Source: Alkalibacterium sp049389645
Lineage (GTDB): Bacteria; Bacillota; Bacilli; Lactobacillales; Carnobacteriaceae_A
Assembly: GCF_049389645.1 (NCBI RefSeq)
Contig: NZ_CP186540.1
Coordinates: 1,426,001 to 1,490,000, forward strand
Direction: 5' to 3'
DNA length: 64,000 nt
Shown here: piece after piece, positions 24,757 to 33,432 of the stretch
How positions within the stretch are numbered: the first letter of the stretch is position 1
Layout of the letters: every line of letters starts with the position of its first letter
Made by a program: the position numbers and the translations under genes
The notes under the pieces: generated by a model
Databases searched by the model: none
What the model was told of the DNA's origin: nothing
Seen by the model: the letters and a program-made list of their open reading frames with translations, nothing else

Positions 24757-25977
24757 ATGAAAACTATGGAAACTATCAGAGCGACTTTACCAGATAACAA
24801 AGGACACTTTGGCCAATTCGGGGGACGATTTGTACCCGAAACATTGATGCCCGCTATTTTAGAACTTGAAGAAGCCTATGAAGAGGCAATGAAGGACCCG
24901 GATTTTACACAGGAAATCGAGCGCTACTTAAAGGATTATGTTGGACGAGCGACCCCGTTGACCTTTGCCAAGCGTCTGACTGAAGAATTTGGGGGTCCAC
25001 AGATTTATCTGAAACGAGAAGACTTGAATCATACGGGTGCACATAAGATCAACAATGCTTTAGGACAAGCCCTGCTCACGCAGAGGATGGGGAAGAAAAA
25101 AGTGGTTGCTGAAACAGGTGCGGGTCAGCATGGTGTGGCTACCGCAACCGTTTGTGCCTTGCTTGATCTAGAGTGCATCGTCTTTATGGGAAAAGAAGAC
25201 GTGAGACGTCAGAAGTTGAATGTTTTTCGTATGGAATTATTAGGCGCAAAAGTGGTCAGTGTCAATCAAGGAAAAGGAACGTTGAAAGATGCGGTCAATG
25301 AAGCGCTGCGTTATTGGGTAGCGAATGTGGAAGACACCCATTATATCATCGGATCGGTCGTAGGGCCGCATCCCTTCCCTAAAATAGTTCGAGATTTTCA
25401 GAGTGTGATCGGGAAGGAAACCAAAGAGCAATTTCAAGCACTGAAGCAAAAGTTACCCGATGCTATTGTTGCGTGTGTGGGTGGAGGAAGTAATGCGATG
25501 GGGATATTTGCGCCCTTTGTGAATGAGGGATCCGTTAAATTATACGGAGCCGAAGCTGCTGGAAAAGGGATCGATACGGGAGAACATGCAGCGACCCTGA
25601 GCGCTGGAAAAGTGGGCGTGCTGCATGGTATGATGTCATATTTACTCCAGGATGAAGCCGGGCAAATTACTGAACCTTACTCCATTTCAGCAGGAATGGA
25701 CTATCCAGGGATCGGTCCAGAGCACAGCTACCTGAAAGATATGAATCGTGTGACCTATGAAGGGATCACGGACCAGGAAGCTCTTGATGGGTTGCAGTTG
25801 CTGTCTCGTAAAGAGGGGATCATTCCTGCGCTTGAAACAGCCCATGCAATCGCCTATGCACAAAAAATCGCTAAACAGATGAAGCCAGATGAAAGCTTGA
25901 TCATTTGTCTTTCTGGAAGAGGAGACAAAGATGTCGAAACAGTGAAACAAAGAATAGGAGGTCAGGCAGATGAGTAA
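24757..25977 (+). CDS. trpB: tryptophan synthase beta subunit
   Basis: 406 residues, TrpB1 type. PLP-binding Lys in REDLNHTGAHKINNALGQ, phosphate loop VGGGSNAMG, and catalytic Glu in AETGAGQHGVATA. It condenses indole with serine. GAGAGGAG precedes the ATG. It overlaps trpA by 8 nt, as usual for the alpha/beta pair. The TrpA-interaction region is normal in length. Confidence 0.97.
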   Translation: MKTMETIRATLPDNKGHFGQFGGRFVPETLMPAILELEEAYEEAMKDPDFTQEIERYLKDYVGRATPLTFAKRLTEEFGGPQIYLKREDLNHTGAHKINNALGQALLTQRMGKKKVVAETGAGQHGVATATVCALLDLECIVFMGKEDVRRQKLNVFRMELLGAKVVSVNQGKGTLKDAVNEALRYWVANVEDTHYIIGSVVGPHPFPKIVRDFQSVIGKETKEQFQALKQKLPDAIVACVGGGSNAMGIFAPFVNEGSVKLYGAEAAGKGIDTGEHAATLSAGKVGVLHGMMSYLLQDEAGQITEPYSISAGMDYPGIGPEHSYLKDMNRVTYEGITDQEALDGLQLLSRKEGIIPALETAHAIAYAQKIAKQMKPDESLIICLSGRGDKDVETVKQRIGGQADE

Positions 25978-26764
25978 AACAACATTGGAGCAGGCCTTTC
26001 AGGATACCCTGGACCAGGGAGACAAGATATTCGTCCCTTACATTATGGCGGGCGACGGAGGACTGGAGGCCTTACCTGAACGCATTCAGTTTCTGGAAGA
26101 AGCGGGTGCTACAGCTTTGGAATTAGGTATTCCGTTTTCTGATCCGGTAGCTGATGGACCGACTATTCAAGAAGCCGGGTTACGAGCGTTGGAAGCAAAA
26201 GTCACGTTAAGAAAAGTCCTTCGTAAATTAAAAGAAACCAAGCACGACCGAACGATTCCGATCATCTTGATGACATATATGAATCCAATTTATGCCTATG
26301 GAATAGAGGACTTACTCAATGAGAGTGTCGATTCCGGAGTGGATGGATTGATTATCCCGGACTTACCAATGGAAGAGGAAGAACGTATCACAAGATATCT
26401 GTCAGATAAAGAAATCGCTCTGATTCGATTAGCTGCTTTAACTAGTCCAATCGAACGATTAAAGAAGATCGCTGAAAAAACGGAAGGCTTTTTGTATGCA
26501 GTAACGGTAAAAGGAACGACAGGGGCTCAGGTGGAGTTTGCAGAAACGGTGGGAGAATACATCAAAGAATTAAAAGCGATGAGCTCAAAACCTGTCCTCG
26601 CTGGATTCGGGGTGTCAACGCCTGAACAGGTCAGACAACTCAGTCAGTATGGAGATGGTGTCGTAGTAGGAAGCGAAATTGTTTCCAGTTTTCATGAAGA
26701 AAAGAGAGAGAAAATTGTCGATCTTATTAACGCCTCCAAAAAGCAGTCAGACGATATGTCATGA
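25970..26764 (+). CDS. trpA: tryptophan synthase alpha subunit
   Basis: 264 residues, TIM barrel. Catalytic Glu and Asp lie in ALELGIPFSDPVADGPTIQ and IIPDLPMEEEE; the C-terminal phosphate site is GFGVSTPEQ. It cleaves indole-3-glycerol phosphate and passes indole to TrpB. Last gene of the complete trpEGDCFBA operon. Confidence 0.97.
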   Translation: MSKTTLEQAFQDTLDQGDKIFVPYIMAGDGGLEALPERIQFLEEAGATALELGIPFSDPVADGPTIQEAGLRALEAKVTLRKVLRKLKETKHDRTIPIILMTYMNPIYAYGIEDLLNESVDSGVDGLIIPDLPMEEEERITRYLSDKEIALIRLAALTSPIERLKKIAEKTEGFLYAVTVKGTTGAQVEFAETVGEYIKELKAMSSKPVLAGFGVSTPEQVRQLSQYGDGVVVGSEIVSSFHEEKREKIVDLINASKKQSDDMS

Positions 26765-26875
26765 CATGACTTTCTAGGGAGATCGCTGACCCGTTTAAAA
26801 ATGAGGCTGCAGTCATAAATGATTGAAAGCGAATCTTTTTGGTCAATTGAAGGGTTGTTAGCTTAAAAAAAAAGC

Positions 26876-26919
26876 AGAAAACAGAGGTGATTCTCATTCG
26901 AGAATCACCTCTGTTTTCT
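26876..26919. terminator. Bidirectional terminator after the trp operon, 20-bp perfect stem
   Basis: AGAAAACAGAGGTGATTCTC (26876-26895) pairs exactly with 26900-26919 around ATTC. On the plus strand only a short T-tract is included; on the minus strand GC plus nine T follow, so the site is a full terminator for minus-strand transcripts such as that of the antitoxin gene. Confidence 0.75.
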
Positions 26920-26939
26920 ATTAAATTCTTTAAATTAAT

Positions 26940-27066
26940 TAGAACGTAGATAGTCCGCTGTATTCCTAGGAATGGTACAGTAAGTTTTCCAATCATGTTT
27001 CTGAATATAAATAGTAATCAAGTCAGGGGCAGGTTGAATGCACTAAGACAGATCGTTCTTCATAAG
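26940..27066 (-). pseudogene. Decayed copy A of a PLD-gene 3' end
   Basis: On the minus strand about 60 bp (WKTY...ADYLRS in one frame) follow the same base pattern as the last codons of the phospholipase-D-like gene at 36266 (WKDWLYHIQEWSGLSTF). The following bases to 27066 recur in copy B (27806-27932) at roughly 80% identity. Only the tail is left. Confidence 0.5.
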
Positions 27067-27095
27067 AACAAAAAAGGCTTATAATATCATTGGAA

Positions 27096-27380
27096 TCAAT
27101 AGTCTTGTTCAATATCTTTGGACCATGCGTCAACTTCTTCTTTAGTGGAGAGAATTTTTGCGGGTAAGTTTACTGTTGCTTTAGAAAATTTTAAAGCAAC
27201 TTTTTTCTTGTCCTTCAGCTTTAGTTCAAAGGGCAAGCCACCATCAGCTACAACCCTTTTGTAAAAGGCAGTTATAACGACTGTCTGATTTAAACCTAAT
27301 TCATTGAAAATTAGATTGGCCTCATCTGCAAGATTTTTATCAATTTGAACCTGGATACGTCTTTTCCCCTGCACACTCAT
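27096..27380 (-). CDS. RelB/DinJ family antitoxin (no toxin seen)
   Basis: 94 residues from the ATG at 27380, 4-5 nt after GGGGGGG; the upstream ATG at 27416 has no site. RRIQVQIDKNLADEANLIF then LGLNQTVVITAFYKRVV is the ribbon-helix-helix of RelB/DinJ, with the usual GLPFEL after it. The C-terminal part (about 50-94) should bind a YafQ/RelE-type toxin. None is encoded on either side: downstream lies only a decayed PLD tail and the trp terminator. An orphan antitoxin, perhaps protecting against a toxin elsewhere. Confidence 0.8.
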   Translation of the reverse strand: MSVQGKRRIQVQIDKNLADEANLIFNELGLNQTVVITAFYKRVVADGGLPFELKLKDKKKVALKFSKATVNLPAKILSTKEEVDAWSKDIEQDY

Positions 27381-27546
27381 AAGACCCCCCCTTTTCAAAT
27401 AATTTTCTTGAAGCACATTTTATACTCATATAATACTGCTAAGCGAGTGCGTTTACAATGCTTTTAAGCCTCTTCATGTGTACAAATTATGACATATGGT
27501 TATAGTTCTTAGCCTTTAAAATACAATTGAAATAGGGGGTGATTAT

Positions 27547-27654
27547 ATGGAAAAATTCAAAAAAATCGGACTGTTTTTGATGTTGATAGCTATCGGTCTC
27601 GTAGTCGGCACGGGTGGGAATTCAAAACAAGCCGAGGAACCGGAAAAATATTAA
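27547..27654 (+). CDS. small hydrophobic peptide, copy 1 (35 aa)
   Basis: Begins MEKFKKIGLFLMLIAIGLVV, then GTGGNSKQAEEPEKY. One membrane helix (about 7-22) after a basic start, ending in a charged tail. AGGGGGTG lies 6 nt before the ATG. A paralog sits at 32852 with the same ribosome-site context and the same K-K-I-G-L-F-L-M start and KQAEE tail, which supports real translation of both. Function unknown; size and layout suit a regulatory membrane peptide, a pheromone precursor or a type I toxin. Confidence 0.65.
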   Translation: MEKFKKIGLFLMLIAIGLVVGTGGNSKQAEEPEKY

Positions 27655-27706
27655 ATGGTAAGGTATCTCAAAACATTGTAGAGTATCTGAAAATTAATCG
27701 GCAAAA

Positions 27707-27748
27707 AAAGCACTTTGGAATACGAATAAATGTATTTCAAAGTGCTTT
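27707..27748 (+). terminator. Terminator after small peptide copy 1
   Basis: AAAGCACTTTGGAATAC pairs with GTATTTCAAAGTGCTTT, bounded by an A-run on the left and a weak T-tract on the right. Likely works on both strands. Confidence 0.65.
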
Positions 27749-27805
27749 ATAAACAGTGAAAAGACATTATTAAGTTATAGCATATAATAAACGTTCATTT
27801 TCTTT

Positions 27806-27932
27806 TAGAACGTAGACATGTCGCTCCACTCCTGAGAAGGGTGCAGCAAGTTTTCTAATCATATTTTTGAATATAAATAGTGATCAAGTTAGGGGGCAGC
27901 TTGAATGCACTAAGAGAGATCATTCTTTATAG
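27806..27932 (-). pseudogene. Decayed copy B of a PLD-gene 3' end
   Basis: Matches copy A (26940-27066) over about 125 bp and, at its left end, the 3' end of the PLD gene at 36266: GTGGAGCGACATGTCTACGT against GAATGGAGCGGACTGTCGAC in the intact gene. No open frame remains. Confidence 0.5.
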
Positions 27933-27978
27933 ATTTCTAGCCTGATTTGACAAATAAAGTTGTTTGAAAAAGTGTGGA

Positions 27979-28473
27979 CTAGTCAATAAATATCTCAGTA
28001 GTAGAAGTCCCGCTACCAAACAAAAGTCTCAGTATATAGATCATATCAAGAGAAAAATATATCGTTAAAGTAATAACTAAGATAATTACTACAGGGGTAT
28101 ATTTTTTTTTATATTTATACGAGTAGAACAAACCTAAGTAAGATAAAGGTGTTATCAGGATATAGAAAAATGGTGAAATGAGTAATGAAAATATGTAGAT
28201 ATCTAACTTATAAATACTCAAGAAATTTTTCGTTCGATAAAACACGTTCGTTTTTTTATTAGAAGCATTTTCAATGGATTTGAATGTTTCTAAAAAAAAA
28301 GCCGTCTCAACGTCAAAAAAATTTGATAACTGGACGATGTTATCTGTACTCGGGATTGTTTCTCCTCGCTCCCATCGACTTATTGTTTGTCTTGTAACGA
28401 ATAATTCACTTGCCAATTCGATTTGAGAAATACTTTTTTCGGTTCTTAATTTTCTTAATTTTTCACCAAGCAT
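27979..28473 (-). CDS. XRE family regulator with membrane segments
   Basis: 164 residues. The N-terminal 65 form a Cro/cI HTH (LGEKLRKLRTEKSISQIELA, then LFVTRQTISRWERGETIPS). After a linker, residues about 85-155 hold two or three hydrophobic helices (IYIFSLLISPFFYILITPL and VVIILVITLTIYF), so the regulator is tethered in the membrane. This design is common in Firmicutes near bacteriocin, peptide or envelope genes. It faces the membrane-protein cluster to the right and may regulate it. Confidence 0.8.
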   Translation of the reverse strand: MLGEKLRKLRTEKSISQIELASELFVTRQTISRWERGETIPSTDNIVQLSNFFDVETAFFLETFKSIENASNKKTNVFYRTKNFLSIYKLDIYIFSLLISPFFYILITPLSYLGLFYSYKYKKKYTPVVIILVITLTIYFSLDMIYILRLLFGSGTSTTEIFID

Positions 28474-28682
28474 AGTGATTGCCTCCGGCTATGGAACAGG
28501 GATGTTCCATTACTTTTTAATCAGTGTAACACAGTATACCAGTTACAGAACAGCTAATTCAGTTTATTATTATCGTGTTCTTAAAAAAAATACTATTGCA
28601 GTTATCAGGGGGAAGCTATAATCACTATCAGATAAATAAGTTGAGTTAAGAGTAAAATATATTGAGTCGTAGGGAGTGGAAT

Positions 28683-29348
28683 ATGAAACTATTATTAGTG
28701 GGTGCAGTGTTATTAGTTATGGGGGTGGTTATTTTTATTGAAATTAAAAAAAGTACTATGCCGGATAAAAGACGTTCAAAAAAACTTTTTGGTAATGGAA
28801 TGGGATATCATCTATTTGATGAGCACCTTATTTTAGATACGAGTATAGATGAATACAGATCTTTATCTGATGTTGAAGAAGAGTCTGAGGCCATTGTTAT
28901 TGCAGGGAAAGTATCAGAGCATGCTCCCACGCTAATAAAAAATGAACAAGGAAATATTCAGAAAGCCTATACGCTGTCTGATTTCAAAGTTAAAAAAGTA
29001 GTGACTGGTCATATCCTCAATGCTGGAGAAACATTTACACTAATGGAAAATGAAGCGTACGATGCGGTAAAAAGATTGAAGTATCATATATCAGGATATG
29101 AAAAAATGGTCACGGGTAGAGATTACTTGCTCCTTCTGCATCGATCTGAAAACAATCCATATTTATCAATCGTTGGTGTGAATTATGGAAAAATTCCTTT
29201 AGCGAAAGAAACAAGTGAAGTATCGTTAAGTCTTCATAGTGCCAACACAGATTACGCGGCTGAAATATTAGATAGGTACAATCACATCGATACTATAAGA
29301 AAACAGGCCCGCTGTAAATTCGCCGATTATATTTCTGGGTATAAATAG
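28683..29348 (+). CDS. membrane-anchored protein of unknown function
   Basis: 221 residues from the ATG at 28683, preceded by AGGGAG; a TTG at 28662 lies upstream. One N-terminal helix (LLLVGAVLLVMGVVIFIEI, about 3-21), then a soluble beta-rich domain. The pattern AIVIAGKVSEHAPT, FKVKKVVTGHI, GETFTLMENEA and YLLLLHRS suggests an OB-like or NTF2-like exported domain, but I recognise no family. First gene of the plus-strand envelope cluster. Confidence 0.6.
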   Translation: MKLLLVGAVLLVMGVVIFIEIKKSTMPDKRRSKKLFGNGMGYHLFDEHLILDTSIDEYRSLSDVEEESEAIVIAGKVSEHAPTLIKNEQGNIQKAYTLSDFKVKKVVTGHILNAGETFTLMENEAYDAVKRLKYHISGYEKMVTGRDYLLLLHRSENNPYLSIVGVNYGKIPLAKETSEVSLSLHSANTDYAAEILDRYNHIDTIRKQARCKFADYISGYK

Positions 29349-29379
29349 ATTTGGCTTAGAAATTAAAAGCACCCTAGTA

Positions 29380-29703
29380 TGGAGAGAATACAAAATACCT
29401 TTTAAGAAGAATTTTCATATTTTGTCCCTCATAGATGTTCTATTGATTGGAATATACGCTTTGTACATAGCTCTACCAGAGGGAAATTATTAAGGCTATT
29501 ATCCAATAAGAATCGTACAGATCATTCTCTTACCATTTTTTTTAGATTTCTTTAATCTTGTATGTTGGACGTGTCACTTAGGGCAGTTTTTATCATCTCT
29601 ATTATGGTATTAGTGTCTGGTATGCATTTATGCAGTAATCAAAGCTGACGCTTCATTTAGCTTTATTTTTTTACAGATATTTAAACCGAAGGAGTTGAGA
29701 TAG
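29380..29703 (+). pseudogene. Decayed membrane-protein gene
   Basis: One frame reads WREYKIPFKKNFHILSLIDV, then LLIGIYALYIALPEGNY, a TAA, IRIVQIILLPFFLDFFNLV, a TAG, and ends IFLQIFKPKELR at a stop. Three hydrophobic helices in a constant frame with two stops indicate a former membrane protein of about 110 codons. No ribosome site is seen. Confidence 0.5.
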
Positions 29704-29705
29704 AA

Positions 29706-29864
29706 ATGCAAATATTTATTAATGTTTTACTGGGGTTATCTATATTTGTCGGCTATGGATTAATGATTGCTGGACAACTATGGGGAGTGATATTTATCCT
29801 AATAACTTTATTTGGGACATTGTATATTCAGTACAAACCCAATAAAGAAAAGACAGGTGATTGA
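29706..29864 (+). CDS. small two-helix membrane protein (52 aa)
   Basis: MQIFINVLLGLSIFVGYGLM begins the first helix, and LWGVIFILITLFGTLYI the second, followed by a basic tail QYKPNKEKTGD. GAAGGAG lies 10 nt before the ATG. No family recognised. Confidence 0.55.
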   Translation: MQIFINVLLGLSIFVGYGLMIAGQLWGVIFILITLFGTLYIQYKPNKEKTGD

Positions 29865-30108
29865 GGTTCTATCAATCGCTGCATGCGTTCATTTTTAATA
29901 TTGCGCTCGTTGTATATTCTTTTTTCTTTAATCTGATTTTAGGATGGTTAAAAATATTTATACTTAATATGTGATAGTGAAGCAAATGAATGGCTTTTTC
30001 TGATTTACATAAGCGCTTTATTGAATGGGTGATTTTTGCTACAATAGAAAGTATAAACATATACATATTCCAATTCAAATCGATTGTATAGAAGGGACTG
30101 AAGGAACG

Positions 30109-31557
30109 ATGAGTAAGATAGGAAACTGGATCAGTCTTGGACTGAGAAGCATACTATTTCTTTATATACCGACAGTTTCACTGGTTTTAGTTCTTTACCA
30201 GATCATCTTTGGGACGTCAATGAACCTTCACTGGTCTTTTACCTCATTATATTTGGGTTTATTAGTGCAATGGATGCATGAGAAATATAAACACCAGTCA
30301 CTTGAGGAAGAGATAGACGGTCAAAGTCACTTGGAACGAACACTATCAGAGAATGGTTGGGAAATACTTGATCGCAGAAGAGACACGTTGACTGTCAGAC
30401 CTACATTCGATGTTCCTTTCAACTTAGTGATTAATGACAAGGTAGAGATTCACTATACGGATCAGACAGCAAAGATAGAAGGACCGCTGCACTATGTGAC
30501 GGTACTGTCTAAGGCGATCAAAGGAGAACCAGTCAAAAAGAAATGGACAGTATTTCGGGCGTTAAAAGTCACAGTCACCACAGGTTTTATCCTGCTGCCT
30601 TTTATCACGCAAAGTGGATTGCTGTGGGAAATCAAAGTGATGCGTCATAATGTCGAAGCTGCTTCGACTGAAACTGATATTAAAGGGGAAAGTGTGGCAG
30701 GTATTTCTGTCCAAAACATCAATAATAACGGTATTGGTGTTGAGAACGATGAGCACATTTTCTATAGTCATGGAAACAATACACTCATCAAAACGGATAA
30801 CGAATTGAATTATGAAAAGTTACTGATGAAAGGTGAACCGTATTACCGGTTCGGAAATTTGAACCTATCGGGTGACTGGCTCTATTACACCAGGGATGAA
30901 TCACTGTTCACAATGAAAACGGACGGAACGAATGAACAGGTCCTTTACGATTTAGGCTACATTGAAGATGTCCACGTCACTGAAAACGGCATCTATTTTA
31001 TTAATACTATGGATAACTATAACGTCTACCATATGGATCTGAACGGTGGAAATCTCGAACGGCTACTTGATGTCGAGGCAAGAGACCTTGCCGTCTACGG
31101 TGACGAGTTGCTCGTCAGTCACGAAGAGGTCGTGGAACACTTGAGTCTGGATGGCAGTGAGAGAGAAGTCATACTCAATGAATCGGCGGATGATCTCGTC
31201 AGACACGATGGCTATTACTATTACATCGGCTCGGACGATAAACTGTATAAGAGTACAGTAGATGGAACGTCCGGCTCCGTAACTCTCGTCGACCGGCCCA
31301 TCGGGACCTACACACTCACAGACGACAAAATCATTTACACGCTTAGATCTGACGATGATTTCCATCCAGGTCACGGCGTTCATCTGACAGATCATACTGG
31401 CTCGAAGAATAAACGTATTTACGCTTCAAGCAATGTCGAGAGTCTGATAAAGGTCGGTGATTCGATACTATTCAATGCATGGGGCACTTATAATACAATG
31501 GAAATGATGCGGTATGATTTAACGGATGGTCATATCGGGGAAATCTTTATTGACTGA
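30109..31557 (+). CDS. DUF5050-like membrane-anchored beta-propeller protein, copy 1
   Basis: 482 residues from the ATG at 30109. Two helices near the N-terminus (about 14-36 and 42-55), a cytosolic charged domain (TVRPTFDVPFNLVIND), another helix at about 165-185, then an outside domain of repeated blades: GDWLYYTRDESLFTMKTDG, NGIYFINTMDNYNVYHMDLNG, YYYIGSDDKLYKS. Blades with W-x-Y-Y/F and an 'M.(T/L)DG' turn are typical of DUF5050 propellers. A paralog is at 38013, alike through the whole length. It may sense cell-wall or peptide ligands; the function is unknown. Confidence 0.7.
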   Translation: MSKIGNWISLGLRSILFLYIPTVSLVLVLYQIIFGTSMNLHWSFTSLYLGLLVQWMHEKYKHQSLEEEIDGQSHLERTLSENGWEILDRRRDTLTVRPTFDVPFNLVINDKVEIHYTDQTAKIEGPLHYVTVLSKAIKGEPVKKKWTVFRALKVTVTTGFILLPFITQSGLLWEIKVMRHNVEAASTETDIKGESVAGISVQNINNNGIGVENDEHIFYSHGNNTLIKTDNELNYEKLLMKGEPYYRFGNLNLSGDWLYYTRDESLFTMKTDGTNEQVLYDLGYIEDVHVTENGIYFINTMDNYNVYHMDLNGGNLERLLDVEARDLAVYGDELLVSHEEVVEHLSLDGSEREVILNESADDLVRHDGYYYYIGSDDKLYKSTVDGTSGSVTLVDRPIGTYTLTDDKIIYTLRSDDDFHPGHGVHLTDHTGSKNKRIYASSNVESLIKVGDSILFNAWGTYNTMEMMRYDLTDGHIGEIFID

Positions 31558-31613
31558 AATAAATGAATTTTTGACCACAGTGAAAATTTTGATGAAGGAG
31601 TTGACCTGAAAAG

Positions 31614-31985
31614 ATGCTGAATGAGTCAAACTCGATCGTGTTGAAGAAAATCTTATATCCATTGTTCTTTGGTCTGACTTGGGGGATGCTGACCTATACG
31701 CTCGATGTATACAATGCAGACTTTTTTCTGATATTATATTCGATCATAGCAGTAGGAACATTTCTGTATTCGATATGGAACATATGGCATATGCTGGAAA
31801 AGAAAGTTAAGTTAAAGGTACTAACCTATATATCATTTTTTACAGTTATTTTCCATGGAAGTACCGCGGTGATCAATTTTTACTTTCAAGGTATAATTGC
31901 GACAGTCTATGGAATATATCTGCTGGTACTTTTTTGGAAGATGCTCACAAAGAAGCACTCAAAAAATGTGGCTAATTTAGCTTAA
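31614..31985 (+). CDS. small integral membrane protein, unknown
   Basis: 123 residues with four predicted helices (ILYPLFFGLTWGMLTYTLDV, FLILYSIIAVGTFLYSIW, VLTYISFFTVIFHGSTAVI, TVYGIYLLVLFWKML). AAGGAG lies 13 nt upstream. It lies 56 nt after the propeller gene with no terminator between, so co-transcription is likely. No family recognised. Confidence 0.6.
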   Translation: MLNESNSIVLKKILYPLFFGLTWGMLTYTLDVYNADFFLILYSIIAVGTFLYSIWNIWHMLEKKVKLKVLTYISFFTVIFHGSTAVINFYFQGIIATVYGIYLLVLFWKMLTKKHSKNVANLA

Positions 31986-32025
31986 AGTGACCATGTAGTG
32001 ATCGGACTAAAAGGAGGAGTTGCAA

Positions 32026-32589
32026 GTGTTGAGAAAAAAATGGGTTCTTTGTTTATCTTTATTACTAAGCGTGTATGTTTCAGGTTGTTCCAACAGTAAC
32101 CTCGATACATATACAGGAGACGTATTAAGAATAAGTGTGATTGGGGATACTCCAGATGTTTCAGAAGAAAACATTTCGTTTTCTAATGCAGAGTTTAGTG
32201 ATTTAGAAGACGAAGATGGTTCTCTGGAGTTACAGGGAGATGCACTATTCATAATGCCGGAAAATTTAGTCGAAGCATCTGATGATAAGTACATTGACCA
32301 TTATAATAAGTTAGAGATCCCAGTCTTTTTTATTGGCACTACAAAAACTCATGCTCCCTTTGTGTTTGATAATATTAATTATGAGGATGCCCGGGAGGTT
32401 TTTCCGAAAAGTTATGCAGCTGGCTATTTGTATCATTCAGAAAATGAATTGGGTGAACACTGGATATTTAGTGGAGAAGATGAAGAAGAACTAAATGAAA
32501 ATGAAATAAAAAATATCTATAGTGATATATTTCGTACAATTAACAATATAAATAAAATTATTAGTACAGAAAAGGGATATCAATCATGA
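32026..32589 (+). CDS. lipoprotein, unknown function
   Basis: 187 residues from a GTG at 32026, 8 nt after GGAGG (TTG at 32020 is too close to the site). Signal peptide LRKKWVLCLSLLLSVYVSGC with a lipobox VSGC; the Cys would be lipidated. The mature part is acidic (runs of D/E near 50-65 and 145-160). It overlaps the next gene by 4 nt. Probably a cell-surface partner of the neighbouring membrane proteins. Confidence 0.7.
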   Translation: MLRKKWVLCLSLLLSVYVSGCSNSNLDTYTGDVLRISVIGDTPDVSEENISFSNAEFSDLEDEDGSLELQGDALFIMPENLVEASDDKYIDHYNKLEIPVFFIGTTKTHAPFVFDNINYEDAREVFPKSYAAGYLYHSENELGEHWIFSGEDEEELNENEIKNIYSDIFRTINNINKIISTEKGYQS

Positions 32590-32840
32590 CAATGAAACTG
32601 AGAATACCAATATTATTTGTACTATTATCAGTCACTACAGCCTTTTATGAAAGTATACCGAGTCTGTTTTTTTCCACTGAAAATTACTTCTTGTACAGTC
32701 TTCAATTCATATTGACGATCATCTTGTTATTTTATTCCTTTGAGAAAATCAAGGTCAATGAGAAAGACGTTCATATTGCAATCGGCTTACTTATAATAGC
32801 AGTGACCGCTATGTTCGAGCTGTATAGATATATCATCTAG
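32586..32840 (+). CDS. small membrane protein (84 aa), unknown
   Basis: Three hydrophobic segments (IPILFVLLSVTTAFYESI, YFLYSLQFILTIILLFYSF, VHIAIGLLIIAVTAMFELY). Its start overlaps the lipoprotein stop as ATGA, so both are translated together. No family recognised. Confidence 0.65.
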   Translation: MTMKLRIPILFVLLSVTTAFYESIPSLFFSTENYFLYSLQFILTIILLFYSFEKIKVNEKDVHIAIGLLIIAVTAMFELYRYII

Positions 32841-32851
32841 GGGGTGATTTT

Positions 32852-32965
32852 ATGAAACGACTGAAAAAAATCGGACTGTTTTTGATGCTCTTAGTTATCG
32901 GTTTGGTAGGTGGTATGGGTGGGTCTTTGAAACAAGCCGAGGAACAGGAAAGCGTTGACGATTAA
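32852..32965 (+). CDS. small hydrophobic peptide, copy 2 (37 aa)
   Basis: Begins MKRLKKIGLFLMLLVIGLVG, then GMGGSLKQAEEQESVDD. About 65% identical to the peptide at 27547, with the same AGGGGGTGATT leader. It starts 11 nt after the 84-residue membrane protein and is followed by a terminator, so it closes that operon. Below the size cut-off of gene finders. Confidence 0.65.
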   Translation: MKRLKKIGLFLMLLVIGLVGGMGGSLKQAEEQESVDD

Positions 32966-32982
32966 TGACAAACTATATATCG

Positions 32983-33026
32983 CGCAAGTCGTTCAGGATA
33001 CTAAAAAGAATGCCTTGCGTTTTTTG
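32983..33026 (+). terminator. Terminator after small peptide copy 2
   Basis: CGCAAG(TCG)TTC pairs with GAA(TGC)CTTGCG, followed by TTTTTTG. Confidence 0.65.
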
Positions 33027-33082
33027 TTTATTCGGCGTATTGATTATTCTGATAGCAGATAAAAGGAGAAGGAGAAATTGTA

Positions 33083-33295
33083 ATGATGAAAAATCTGGGG
33101 TTATGGTTTTTGCTGACGGCCATTATAGGAGTCGTCTTATTTAACACGATATCTGTAATATCTACTACAACTTTTACAAATATATTTTCTGAGTTTGAAA
33201 TACTACTTAATCTGATAGGCATTTCTGTCATTCTATCTACACTAATTGTGTGTACAAAACTAATATTGAATAAGATGGGTACTGAAGAAAAATAA
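33083..33295 (+). CDS. small two-helix membrane protein (70 aa)
   Basis: MMKNLGLWFLLTAIIGVVLF is the first helix; ILLNLIGISVILSTLIVCTK the second. A double AAGGAGAAGGAG lies upstream. No family recognised. Confidence 0.6.
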   Translation: MMKNLGLWFLLTAIIGVVLFNTISVISTTTFTNIFSEFEILLNLIGISVILSTLIVCTKLILNKMGTEEK

Positions 33296-33432
33296 ATACT
33301 CAAATGGTCATCTGTTTTTTGGTGCATATAAAGAGTGCTTTAAGATAATGATGATGAAAAAAGTAAATAACAGACCGAAGTATCAAGATAATTGAATTCA
33401 CGACTCAACATAGATAATGAGGGACTGACAAA

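Noticed and set aside
26765..27095. Toxin partner for the RelB antitoxin
   Set aside because: Only decayed PLD sequence and the terminator are found; no RelE/YafQ-like frame even when frameshifts are allowed by eye.
29872..30078. 68-residue minus-strand frame overlapping the propeller gene start
   Set aside because: It lacks a ribosome site, and the overlapping plus-strand gene has a better start.
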